From the NCBI GenBank assembly GCA_900095095.1, contig FMBT01000290.1:806001-870000 (forward strand): 64,000 nucleotides of DNA, written 5' to 3'. A program made the position numbers and the translations under genes. The stretch is from Fragilariopsis cylindrus CCMP1102. Lineage: Eukaryota > Bacillariophyta > Bacillariophyceae > Bacillariales > Bacillariaceae. Below, piece after piece: positions 1 to 10,084 of this stretch (within the stretch, counting starts at the first letter, position 1; every line of letters begins with the position of its first letter). The notes beneath the pieces are model-generated. The model ran no database searches. It was given only the letters and a program-made list of their open reading frames with translations, and had not been told where the DNA came from.

Positions 1-196
1 GTTATTTTTTCTGACAGTGAAGGAGATAGAATCGAATGGATCGAGTCGATCCACCCGTTGCTGTTACTGATAGTATTACTTGTATAACTTATGTTATTTA
101 TTTTATAGTAGCCTGTCGCATTTCTCCCCATCAGTGAACGACCCACACCACTTTATTATTCTATAGTACCACGAACTAGTTATTTTGTGCCAACCA

Positions 197-2011
197 TCAC
201 CGTAGCGTATCGATCGGTAGTATTCTTTTAGAGCTAGGAAGATCAATTAATGTACTTACTTGTCGTAGTGATGGTGGTGATACGTTTCCACCGACCATCA
301 TCGGTCTACTTTCCCAATGATTGGTACCATTAAGAGGTCCTTCCATTATCTTAATAGGATTCGTGGTGACAGTAGAATCACCTAGACGACTAAATCCTGT
401 TACGGCGTTATTTGAGTTTATCAGACCTCCGTTCATCTTCATCATGTCAGCATTGTTCATCATACCGTCCGTCATCGTCATTATCGTCGAAGTAGAGCTG
501 TTATTGTTGCTGTTGTTGGAAGGAAAAGGGCCAATAGTACCCCCTATCTTTCCCAACAATGCAGCATGAGTCATACTATTAGTATCAATACCAGCAGGAG
601 AAGTAGTAGTGTTAGTACCGCTAGAATCAATACCAGTTCCAGTTATACCATTATCACTATCAATTCCTCCTAATAAACTACCCATATCACCTCTTAATCC
701 ACCTGCCATACCCACCGATATACGTAATAGTGATATACGTGATCTAGACAAATCCTGTAGTTCATAAATTTGTCGTTCTTGATGTTGTTTCAACAGTCCT
801 TGATAATGTGGGACTCGTCTTCTTCCTCCTTGTACTCCTCCATTTATGTTCATATGATCATGATTATTTTTGCTATTAAGGTCTCTTAACGAAGACGAAT
901 TGGATGATATCTCATGAACTTCTTTCTTTGGTTGTTTAGGTAAAAAAATCGCCGATAGTTTACGTAAAAACCTTCCATTCCTTTCTAATGTAATCGTATC
1001 TTGAACGGCTTGTGCTAAACGATTCTTTATAATAATTTCATCATTGTCGTTACTGCTATTGTCATGACTTTTACTATCACTATTACTGTTACTATTACTG
1101 TGGCTGTTCTTTGCCTGCTGTTGCCATGTGCCATTGTCAGTTCCATTGTCGTCCCTTCCAGTGCTAATGACGCCGTTGCTAACATCGTCGTTCTTCGTTC
1201 TGGTTCTATTTACGACCTGATTGTATGCAATTTGCTGCTGCTGCTTTTTCTTCTTTAGGTGACGTTCTTTGGTGAGCTGGAATATTTGTATAATCCGATC
1301 ACGAGCTGTATTAAAATCAACAACGTGAACTTCTTTTCCTATCGAGCAATCGCCACCGCCAGCATTGTCGCCGACATTATTATTACTATCATCATTATTA
1401 TTATCACGACAACGACGACGATGCAATTTAATAAATCGACCATTACTGGATAAGACCGCTAATACAATTTGTTCAACAATCAAAATTCTTTCTTGGATTG
1501 TTTTAGCTTGATAATAGAATCTTTCGTAGTTACACTTAATAATTTCTTTCAAATTACTATTGTCCTTACGAACAGTGTTTACCCCAAATAATACAACATC
1601 ACGGTTATTACTACGGTATTCACGATGGATTGATTCAGTGAACTGTACTTCTTTCAATGGTGTGGAATAACTATTGCTGGTACTATTGTTTCCTTCTCTA
1701 ATGATGACATCATTATCATTTTCATCATCATCGTCATCACTGCCGACCACTGGTGATGGGAATGATGATAGTAATGATGGTAATGATGGTAATGATGACG
1801 GGAGAATCGAAATGGAAGAAATGATATCTTCTAGGACTTCTCCTACTATTGTTCTGACTTTCTTCTCCTTCTCGTACTCGTAGATCATACCATCATCGTT
1901 GTGACTACCACTAAACACAATTTCATTACATTGTGATCGTAGTACTACGTTGGATTGCTTATTACTGTTACTATCGTTCGTCATTCTTGTCATTGTCGTC
2001 GCCATCATCAT
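197..2011 (-). CDS. DUF6824-like domain protein (diatom-type, hypothetical)
   Basis: A single-exon frame of 604 aa, very rich in Asn, Ser, Thr and Asp. The part that looks conserved runs from about residue 135 to 255. It starts with RDVVLFGVN, continues with NYERFYYQAKTIQERILIVE and a V(x)nNGRFIKLHRR block, and ends with DFNTARDRIIQIFQLTKER. This order (D-V-L/V-x-G start, a helix with K.I...IV.AV, a GGRF(L/I)K motif, then W/F..a...K..QalR) is how I know the DUF6824 domain, which is abundant in diatoms and of unknown role. A second NGRFLRKL motif near residue 350 may be an echo of the same unit. No signal peptide or membrane span is seen. Several ATGs lie at the start (MMMATTMTRMT); the outermost is used. 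The function is unknown. The family call is made from memory of the motif pattern and needs a profile search. Confidence 0.65.
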   Translation of the reverse strand: MMMATTMTRMTNDSNSNKQSNVVLRSQCNEIVFSGSHNDDGMIYEYEKEKKVRTIVGEVLEDIISSISILPSSLPSLPSLLSSFPSPVVGSDDDDDENDNDVIIREGNNSTSNSYSTPLKEVQFTESIHREYRSNNRDVVLFGVNTVRKDNSNLKEIIKCNYERFYYQAKTIQERILIVEQIVLAVLSSNGRFIKLHRRRCRDNNNDDSNNNVGDNAGGGDCSIGKEVHVVDFNTARDRIIQIFQLTKERHLKKKKQQQQIAYNQVVNRTRTKNDDVSNGVISTGRDDNGTDNGTWQQQAKNSHSNSNSNSDSKSHDNSSNDNDEIIIKNRLAQAVQDTITLERNGRFLRKLSAIFLPKQPKKEVHEISSNSSSLRDLNSKNNHDHMNINGGVQGGRRRVPHYQGLLKQHQERQIYELQDLSRSRISLLRISVGMAGGLRGDMGSLLGGIDSDNGITGTGIDSSGTNTTTSPAGIDTNSMTHAALLGKIGGTIGPFPSNNSNNNSSTSTIMTMTDGMMNNADMMKMNGGLINSNNAVTGFSRLGDSTVTTNPIKIMEGPLNGTNHWESRPMMVGGNVSPPSLRQVSTLIDLPSSKRILPIDTLR

Positions 2012-4248
2012 CGAAGGTGGTGATTTATTCGTGTAGAAGAGGATACAGTAGTTTGTGCTGCTTTGTTGTTGCTGTTGTCGATTGGTGGTGGAGGACTGAA
2101 AAAAATGAGAACGATTACTGCTTTACATCGCGTGAGAATGGTTGCGTATCGAATATAGACGAGCTAGTATATTTTATCTTTTAATTCTACTCTCACAGCA
2201 CCTACATACGCTGCACTACTGTAGAGGGAGTGATATTTTGTTGTACTTATTGTTCCAGGTGAGAGTTGCAAGCATATCTATTAAACAAGATCATAATTGC
2301 ACATTACAGTCCAATCGCTGTTCAAGTGCTACCTGTGCCCCTAGAGAACACAGTTTCTCCTCGTTAAATTACTCAAAAAAGGGTTTTTTGTACGATTATT
2401 GATGCGATGCTGTATGCTGTATGCTGTATGACGACGCGACTAAAGAAAAAGACCAGAAGAAAGCGAAATAACGTACGTACAATTGTACAGGAGAACTTCC
2501 TTTGCTACTGTTGTTCCTTCCATTCCAAAATTGTACTGCCCCCGCTGGAAAACACAATTTCATTGCTTAATAATTGCTGTTGATGCTATGCATACGTTTT
2601 TTTAATTGACACACGACACGACGACGCGAATAATAAAAGGGACTGAGAAAAGAGTTTAAGTACTAAGAAAGCAGGAATGAAAATCTGTACAAGATCTTTC
2701 TTCTTGATTTTACTAAGTAGACGCAGTCGAAGAACATCAGCGATAACGGCGAACACGGCGCGACTAAGAGAGATCTCTTTTTGAATTAGTTCATAGAGAC
2801 CCCATATTATTGTAATTGTTTTTTGCATGGGCGAACACAGTTGCCTCGTTTGAAAGTTGAGTTTCCTAAATAAAAATACTGTTTTTGGAGTGATACGCCA
2901 GTAGAAGTCAAATACGACGGCGAACGAAGCGACCCGAGTTATTTGAAGTGTTTCCCCACTTTACCAATGTTGATGCTCTTTAATAAAAATACTGTTTTTG
3001 GAGTGATACATACGCCAGTAGAAGTCAGGACGACGGCGAACGAAGCGACTCGATTTATTTGAACCATGGGCATCGGCATCGGTAATCGGCATCCACTAAT
3101 CCATTCATTTATAGATATGCTGTTATGAAAGGATTGACGTCGACGTTGTCGATGACGTGCTACCACGGTACTCTCCTGGTAGCGATTATGGAAAGGTCAT
3201 TTGTGATTACGTTTCATTACCTGAGAAAGTGTGGAACGATGACAGTGCTACTGGTGAGCTTTTACCGATATGGTAGATAAGTACAATGTGGCGCACAGGA
3301 AGATCCAAGCTTTAGCAAATTTGTATTTGCATTGATTGCCACTATATATCTGAATTACAACCTTGGAAGAAATTTTTTATACTAGATGTCACACTAGATA
3401 TTTGGTGGAGTGAGTCACTTCTTTCAGTGGTATTTGACATCAATTGTTTCTGGATTCCAGTATCATTATGAGATAGACATGATAAAGTAAAAAATGATGA
3501 AATGCAGTCATGACATTGATGCTGGTGATAGGTTTATCATCAATTGCTTATCAAGCGAGAAAGAATTCGTTTTGTGACTGCATTTAGTCGAAGTAAATTG
3601 AACCGAAGAATATCGGGGAAAATGGTGAAGTGCTCTGGATTTACTGAGTTGTTCCGAAGGGAAGGATTGAATAGATGCAGTGGTTGCTCCCCTGAGTATT
3701 ACCACAGCAAAAAATGTTAGATCAAACATTAGCCTGGGCACAGAATTTACTGCAAATAAGTAGTGTCAGCGATGTCGGCAGCAAAGTAATAACCAAAAGA
3801 ATGGGGATAAGAGAGAGAGTGAGAATGCGAAAGTGAGAACGATACGTACAAGTACACATATACATAGGATTCATATATCACGGTACAGTCTAATAGGATT
3901 TGGCTTTATTGTATAGAATACCAGAGAAAGATAGCAATGAAAAATGATTAGTATAGCAATGCTACGACTTAGCTAGAAGATTGAAAATAAATACTACAGT
4001 AGTGTGTCGTTTTCATCTAAGCCAGTTATTATTACTATCATTATTCTATAATATAATACGTTTTATCTTTCCAATATTTTGTTCTGCAGCTACTGCTGCT
4101 GGTATTGCTTTGCTACAATTGCTGGTTGTTATTATTGTCATTATAATTCCTCATTCATTATCGTCCTACTAGAATCATCAGATGAAGAACCAGTATTGCT
4201 GGCCGTTGATGTCGTCATCGTCGTGCGCGTCGGTTTAATGAAATAAAC
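2012..4248. other. Intergenic, no convincing gene; contains a ~78-bp direct repeat
   Basis: About 2.2 kb of AT-rich sequence. Small open frames on both strands (for example 2586-2828, 2939-3166 and 3508-3741, all minus) have no recognisable domain and look random. The one clear structure is a direct repeat at 2866-2946 and 2981-3062. Both copies contain the phrase 'aaaaatactgtttttggag' followed by 'cgccagtagaagtca' and 'cgacggcgaacgaagcga'. Confidence 0.6.
2866..3062 (+). repeat. Direct repeat pair, ~78 bp units
   Basis: Copy 1 covers about 2866-2946 and copy 2 about 2981-3062. They match over 'taaaaatactgtttttgga', 'gtagaagtca', 'acgacggcgaacgaagcga' and the closing 'tatttgaa', with a few substitutions and a 4-bp insertion in copy 2. 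The offset is about 115 bp. No coding content is seen. Confidence 0.8.
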
Positions 4249-5027
4249 TAGATGTTACGTTGAGTTGTATAATCTTCTGAATGTAAAACATCGTCATCAT
4301 TACTATCATCATCATGATTGATTTTGTTATAATCCCATCTAAATATAATTCTTCTAATACCCTTCCATGAATCTTGCCATGTACTGTCTGGTATACGATT
4401 ACAAGCACCTTCCCAACAATGCGGTTTATGTATCAACACGGAATCAATTTTGGATACATTTAATCTCCTTAATGCATTTTCTATTGCTTCCTTTCGTTGC
4501 ATCATATCCTAAATCTTCTGGATGGATCTTTGTTTGTATAAATATATATATATATATCATCATCATCATCATCATTTTGATTCTGTTTTTGTTTTTGTTC
4601 CTGATTTAAAGTACTACCACGATAATTAGATATTGCTGTACCAACCTCATCTTCATGATAACCCCAATTATAACTTTATGCTGTATCAAAAAATGCATAT
4701 CCTGCATTTGTTACATGCTCCTCACGGACACCACTAGCACAACCTAATCCGATGAATGGTATAACATGACCATTATATAGTGTCGCCGTTGGTATATTTG
4801 GTGGCTGCTGTTGCATAATGCTGATGATCTGAATATCCTTCTTCTGCGATGAAAATGATCATGATGAAGATGATGATGATGATGATGATGTTGTAGTTAT
4901 TTCTTCCGCTTGTATGAACATCGTCGTTGTTGTTGTTATTATTACTGGAAGAAAGAAACAAAGACTTACAACCAACCTTGTTGCTGACTGGAACTAGAGC
5001 AGTAATACGGCGTAGAACAGGGAACAT
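4249..5027 (-). pseudogene. Aldo/keto reductase pseudogene (stop + frameshifts, C-terminus missing)
   Basis: Reading the minus strand in changing frames gives a clear aldo/keto reductase N-terminal half. The pieces in order are NIPTATLYNGHVIPFIGLG, a GYAFFDTA segment, an in-frame TAA, then SYNWGYHEDEVGTAISNYRG, an Asp/Ile-rich insertion, IQTKIHPEDLGYDATK, ALRRLNVSKIDSVLIHKPHC and WKVLEELYLDGII. The DTA..Y and K..E..G pattern matches the AKR active-site Asp/Tyr region and its NADPH-binding surroundings. I count the TAA (where Gln is likely), a frame change between the N-terminal leader (start near 5027) and QQQPPNIP, one extra G between DATK and EAIENALRRL, and another extra G inside WKVLEE. 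Nothing resembling the C-terminal third of an AKR follows below about 4320. With this many lesions I call it a pseudogene, though sequencing error could account for some. Confidence 0.8.
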
Positions 5028-5629
5028 AGTATTTTTTTCATATCCCTCTATCTCGTCGTCTGCATGCAGTTATATTGCGAGTCGAGGAATGTAACGTATA
5101 CTTCTATTCTAACCTACTACCTACCAGCTAGATAGATCCTACACTGTCGTCTTTCCTTGCTTTGTGTCAGAGTGGTGCTACACGTTTACCTTCGAACCTT
5201 CAATTTTTTTTCCCACATATAACCTGAAGCTTTGCTTTGCTTTGCTTTACTCCTTATTGCTTCGCTTTTCTCGAAACTCGAAATCTTTTTGTTTCATGAT
5301 TTGACTAACTTAATATTGAGTCCCGTACAAAAAGTCCAATAAACTTTGGAAAAATAGAAGCACTCTCTATTGGTCATCTTTCCTTTTGTTGCGCTAGCTA
5401 GTAGAATTTAATTGACAAAGGGTTTACGGGATATTATTACTCTTCGATCGATTTTATATTGGAAGTTGATCCAGCAGTGCTCATTAATAGCCTTTAAGAT
5501 TTTTAAATAAAAAAGCACTACCGTAAAATAAAAATGTACAAGCAAATCGATCAGAGCATTGAAAGTGAACAGACATATCATTACGACGAAAAATAGACCG
5601 GCTCAGGATAAGGACCATCATCAGCCAGT
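5028..5629. other. Intergenic between AKR pseudogene and MORN gene
   Basis: About 600 bp upstream of the plus-strand MORN gene; it should hold that gene's promoter and 5' UTR. It shows short T-rich and 'gctttgctttgctt' stretches but no recognisable element. Confidence 0.5.
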
Positions 5630-7774
5630 ATGGACGCCATTAATGACAGAGAAGATGATATCAATAGCACAAGCAGTAGTATTCGTAATGCAAGTGACAA
5701 TGACGGCGACGAGCAATCTTTAACAGAAGAGGAACTAATGGAAGAAAAATTAATTGAGACTATTCATCAAAAACGAAAGTTACCTAACCGAACAAGAAAG
5801 AAGATTGATAAATTAGTAAAAGAATTCGTTGATAAAATTGAATGGGATATCCATCGTCATTTATGTAATAGTAGAGACAAGACAAACAACAACAACAACA
5901 ACAACGAGGAGGAGGAGGAGGAGGAGGAGGAGGAGGAGGAGGAAGAAGAAGAGGAGTGGGAAGATGATGACGACGACGAAGAACATAATAATTACGAGGA
6001 ATATTATGGACTAGATAGTGATCGTGATACCAAAGCTGAAGTTGAAACTGCAATCCGATTGTTCCCTCATGTTTTGAGAAAGAAATCAGAAGAGACATGG
6101 GACTCTCATAACAACGACGACGAGGATGACCACAACGAGAATGACAACGAAGATTGGTGGAAACAAGGTTATTCGCCAATTCATCATCTGACTCATGTAA
6201 AGTCTGTTGCATTTCTTCCTCTTGTAATTGGTCTGGTAATGGAATTTACTGAGTGTGATCCAACATTTCAATATCATGACTGTTGGAGATACGGACTATT
6301 AGAACAGAATGAATGTATTGGATGTCCCTACAATGTTTTCCAGCTCCTAGTTCTCAATGGCGGTGGCTGTGGTGGCCGCTACGCAAATCACAACCGTGAT
6401 GGCCGCTACGTAAAACACAGTAGGGATGTAAATACATTCGTTGATAATAAATATCTTGACGTGTTAAAAGAATTGAAACAAATGGATATTTTTTTCAAGG
6501 AAGATATTTCTGACTACGAGTTACTCCACCATTTGATCAATGGAATGCGTAGTGGAGATGAAAAATATGTGGTAGAAAAACGGTTCGAATTCCTCGTCAA
6601 TTGGGATCCATATGAATTACTACACCGTAATACAACTGGGAGCTTGCCTCTCCATATTGCAGCACGTAGTATACATACTGACAAGCATTTGGATATTTTT
6701 CGTAAAGTATTTGAAACAGGAATGCAATACTTTCCAAAAAAGAGAGGAATACTTCTTCTATTTACCGAATGCACATACGGCATTGGCGGCAAGACGCCCC
6801 TTGATGAGACCCTTTCAAGAAGGATGTATCAAGAACTATCCAGAATTGAACCCGAGAAAGCTTCCAATATTAGACGTGAAAAAAAGCGTGAAATTTTATC
6901 GACGGTAGTAGAAGCAATTCTTAGTCGTAATGCAGCTGTACCAATCGATACTGAACAGGCATTATTATTGGCAGCAACTGATAAACTTATTGATTTTGAC
7001 TGTGCATATTTCCTATTACGTCGGGAACCAGATGCAGTAGTAAAATTACTATCAGCACCGTCATCGTCCGAGATACGATTAGAAGCTTCCATGCCAAATT
7101 CATCATCACCATTACCTAAATCGACCAGGTCCTTGGGACAGACCGTCGCTAGCTCAACCTACGGAGATGATCGTTTGAAGGTTATTGGTAGAACATTACT
7201 TGATCCGTATGGTGACGAGGGAACATTTACAGGTGTTGTTTTGAGAAATACAGGTATGCCACATGGGCAGGGGAAAATGGTCTACGAAGAAGACCTACGA
7301 GTATTTGATGGTGAATGGCGACATGGGCGTTGGCATGGATTTGGACGTGCATCCTTTTCTAACGGTGATTCCTATGAAGGAGAATACAAATTAGATCGAC
7401 GACACGGAACGGGCCTGTATCGATGGAATGATGGACGTGTGTATGATGGACAATTTTCGGAAGACAAACGTCATGGGAAAGGGAAATTTACCTGGCCTGA
7501 TGGTGCAGTGTACGAGGGTTTCTTTGTCAATGGACAAAGACAGGGTCATTATGGTAACTACACATTTGCTGATGGAGGGCAATACGATGGGTCATGGAAG
7601 GGTGGACGATATGATGGATTTGGGACATGTACATGGGAGGATGGTCGTCGCTATCGTGGAGCATGGCGTAATGGAATGGCCCATGGACATGGAGCAGAGA
7701 CATATCCAAATGGTAGCATTCGACATGAAGGTCAATGGATTGACGATGAACCTGTTCGTGTGGAACACAATTAA
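5630..7774 (+). CDS. ANK-like / MORN-repeat protein
   Basis: A 714-aa single-exon frame starting at the ATG after 'catcagccagt'. Residues 1-180 are acidic with a long Glu/Asp run (about 90-125). Residues 185-480 look like the ankyrin-like module common in pennate diatoms: PIHHLTHVKSVAFLPLV, then RFEFLVNWDPYELLHR, then LPLHIAARS, then YFPKKRGILLLF and GKTPLDETL. Residues about 530-710 carry seven or eight MORN repeats of the form YeGeyk.GrrhGkGkf.w.dG, for example YEGEYKLDRRHGTGLYRW and YDGQFSEDKRHGKGKFTW. MORN units are short beta-hairpins used for membrane or partner contact; no catalytic domain is attached. The frame closes with TAA straight after the last MORN unit, so it appears complete. 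Its role is unknown; a scaffold function is an inference. Confidence 0.88.
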   Translation: MDAINDREDDINSTSSSIRNASDNDGDEQSLTEEELMEEKLIETIHQKRKLPNRTRKKIDKLVKEFVDKIEWDIHRHLCNSRDKTNNNNNNNEEEEEEEEEEEEEEEEEWEDDDDDEEHNNYEEYYGLDSDRDTKAEVETAIRLFPHVLRKKSEETWDSHNNDDEDDHNENDNEDWWKQGYSPIHHLTHVKSVAFLPLVIGLVMEFTECDPTFQYHDCWRYGLLEQNECIGCPYNVFQLLVLNGGGCGGRYANHNRDGRYVKHSRDVNTFVDNKYLDVLKELKQMDIFFKEDISDYELLHHLINGMRSGDEKYVVEKRFEFLVNWDPYELLHRNTTGSLPLHIAARSIHTDKHLDIFRKVFETGMQYFPKKRGILLLFTECTYGIGGKTPLDETLSRRMYQELSRIEPEKASNIRREKKREILSTVVEAILSRNAAVPIDTEQALLLAATDKLIDFDCAYFLLRREPDAVVKLLSAPSSSEIRLEASMPNSSSPLPKSTRSLGQTVASSTYGDDRLKVIGRTLLDPYGDEGTFTGVVLRNTGMPHGQGKMVYEEDLRVFDGEWRHGRWHGFGRASFSNGDSYEGEYKLDRRHGTGLYRWNDGRVYDGQFSEDKRHGKGKFTWPDGAVYEGFFVNGQRQGHYGNYTFADGGQYDGSWKGGRYDGFGTCTWEDGRRYRGAWRNGMAHGHGAETYPNGSIRHEGQWIDDEPVRVEHN

Positions 7775-10084
7775 AGATCTTAGCATATGCATATGTATAC
7801 ATTTATAAAATGTAGTGTAGTTTTTAGAATAAATAACATATGCTTGTGCAAGAAGATTCAGCAGCAGCATTCATTCAATTTAATCTCAGTCCATCATTCT
7901 TCGCATATATTTTACTCTGTATATTCAATTTAAATGACTGTAATTGAAGTTAATTTATTTTAATTTAATTCAAAATACAATTAAAAACATATTATGAAAC
8001 GCGTGATATTAGAATAGTAATGAAAGAAATGGAGGAAGACAAAGTGGAATTATATCAAAGAGAACAACTGTACAAAGAGTGAATAGAAAAACTTAATCTA
8101 CTTTAAGTTGATTTATCAAGCAATCTTCTTGTACTTAACTATTCTGTAGTCCACTAGTGAGACACGTACATTGATCCAAAAATAAACGATGCAGAGAGGA
8201 GGACTATTATTCCATGGTATCGATTAAATAATTGCACAGATGAACAAACAATTTGTTCTGACGATGATGTATTATTATAGCTATCTAGTACGGCATGATC
8301 TTCTTACCGACCGAGAACATTGATTTAAGAGAAAACTTACTCCGATTCGTAGCAGTAGCATTAGCAGTTGTTGTTGTATAAGTAGTAGTAGTTGTTGTTG
8401 TTGTAGAAGCAGACGATGATGACGATGATGATGATGAGGGGTTTTTCCTCGGAAAAGTCCTGCTTGCTGTGGTGGTATTAGTGGTATTACTATTACTTTT
8501 ATTATTACCCCTCTTGCTGTTGTCGCTGTCGCTGTCGCTGTTGCTGTTGTTATATTTGATCTATATTGTTTCCTTGAATAAGCACGAAGTCGTGGGCAAG
8601 GACGAGAAGTAAGTAATTCTTGGCGTGGATTATCACTATCATTACATGCATGGTGATGATGATATCGGTATTTTCCATCTCATTTCTTTCAATTCTCTTT
8701 TAGAATACCATAACTATCGATGTTGATATTGTTTAGAGAAATTATTCTTATGATCTAATACAATCCGTGTTTGTACAGTATAATTGAATGTAATAGTTTT
8801 GTCATTATTAGCACTCGATAAGGATGATGATGATGAATATGATAATGATGATGATTATCGTGTGGTATCATCGTCGCTTACGATACCGACACTCACACTG
8901 ACATGGTGAATACTGCAGCAAGACGATGATGATGACGAAGTACTAATGTAAGAACAAGTACAAGAAATAGTTGAAGTAGCAGTAATAGTCGTTACATCGT
9001 CATCGTCATCGTCGTTCTTGTTCTGTACTGTTTGTTCGTTGTTTTCGGATGAGCTTTTTGCTGTGCAGCCTGTTGCTATAAAACGAGGTAAGTTAAATAG
9101 ATGATAGAAGATAGAGATGAGATAATTATGGAACGGCGGATGATACGAGTTTACAAAAGATACTGGAATCAGGAATCTTCCGGAATCATAAATAGAGATA
9201 ATCGCGCCATCATTCACGACATGGCTCTCTCACCTCAGACTTTTTATTTTGAATTTTTGAATGTACTACGTATTTACGGATTGATACAAAAAGTACATAA
9301 AAGCAATCGAAGAACAAAATTATTGCATTCTCGCCCATTTTTTTGCTGTTGACGCTAACAACCACGACACAAAAAATTCGAAGGCATATATATTTAGTTT
9401 TAACTCGTCTAAAAATAAGAATTGACTATGTATTATTTAGATATATGTCAATCATAGTACAGGAGTATCCAATAGAATTTGTTTTAGTGATACTAAAATT
9501 TGTGTATCTAGTATGATGACTGTGGTGGATATTCCGCCCTTGCCAGATTAGTGATAGGTTAAGGAATTTATGAGTTTGTCGTTCGGAGTTGCATTCACTA
9601 AGCAGTCATTGATATTTCTTTTTCGCGGAGAAGAAAATATTTCATACAAAGACTGACGTCAAAGCGAAGAAGTGTCGTATCGTCTACCTTACCAACCACG
9701 ATAGAACCACGATATGAACCACGACCAGTTAAAATGTACCAGTAAAATTACTGCGCTACTGTAAAAAACAACGCACAAAAATACGGAATTTAAGGCCCAA
9801 AGTAAAACGAGCTTAGATTGTACTGCAGTCTCAATAATATCACGATCACTAGTGGCAACAGCCAACCTTACATATACTTACCCCAGTAGAACAATAAAGC
9901 GGAGTAGTACCGTAGATGACTCAATACAATAATACTGACATTCCAGTATACTGTACAGTACATCGCTCATTGATCGCATACTGTACATAATAGCTATGGT
10001 ATAGCTAACAGGATCTCATAAAATACATAATTCATAACTGCTATACAAAAGCAACACAATCAAGGAATATATCAAACCAAGATA
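7775..10084. other. Intergenic, 2.3 kb, with a coding-like minus-strand segment
   Basis: No complete gene can be supported. From 7920 to 8080 the sequence is AT-rich with 'aatttaatttaatt' runs. The stretch 8285-9217 (minus) is listed separately because its composition looks like coding sequence. From 9220 to 10084, upstream of the esterase gene, nothing is recognisable. Confidence 0.5.
8285..9217 (-). other. Possible broken or multi-exon Ser/Thr-rich gene
   Basis: Minus-strand frames here read like real low-complexity protein but do not join into one frame. From 9217 there is a frame ending near 8855 with a run ATGCTAKSSSENNEQ, preceded by a plausible acceptor (TTTATAG/CAACAGG). Further down, HACNDSDNPRQELLTSR and PCPRLRAYSRKQYRSN are in one frame, while a Ser/Asn-rich stretch (SKRGNNKSNSNTTNTTTA, then a poly-Ser and poly-Thr run) to a TAG at 8285 is in another. 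A GTAAGT at about 8332 could be a donor. It may be a spliced gene, a decayed gene, or chance repeats. Confidence 0.25.

Noticed and set aside
4680-4690. TAA replacing Gln in both the AKR remnant and the PT-repeat gene, as if TAA were a Gln codon
   Set aside because: TAA ends MenB right after -SKL and also ends the MORN, esterase, ISD11 and GlnRS genes at expected C-termini, so the code is standard; the two stops are independent lesions or errors.
5784-6212. Minus-strand ORF with a poly-Pro run
   Set aside because: Antisense of the poly-Glu tract in the MORN protein.
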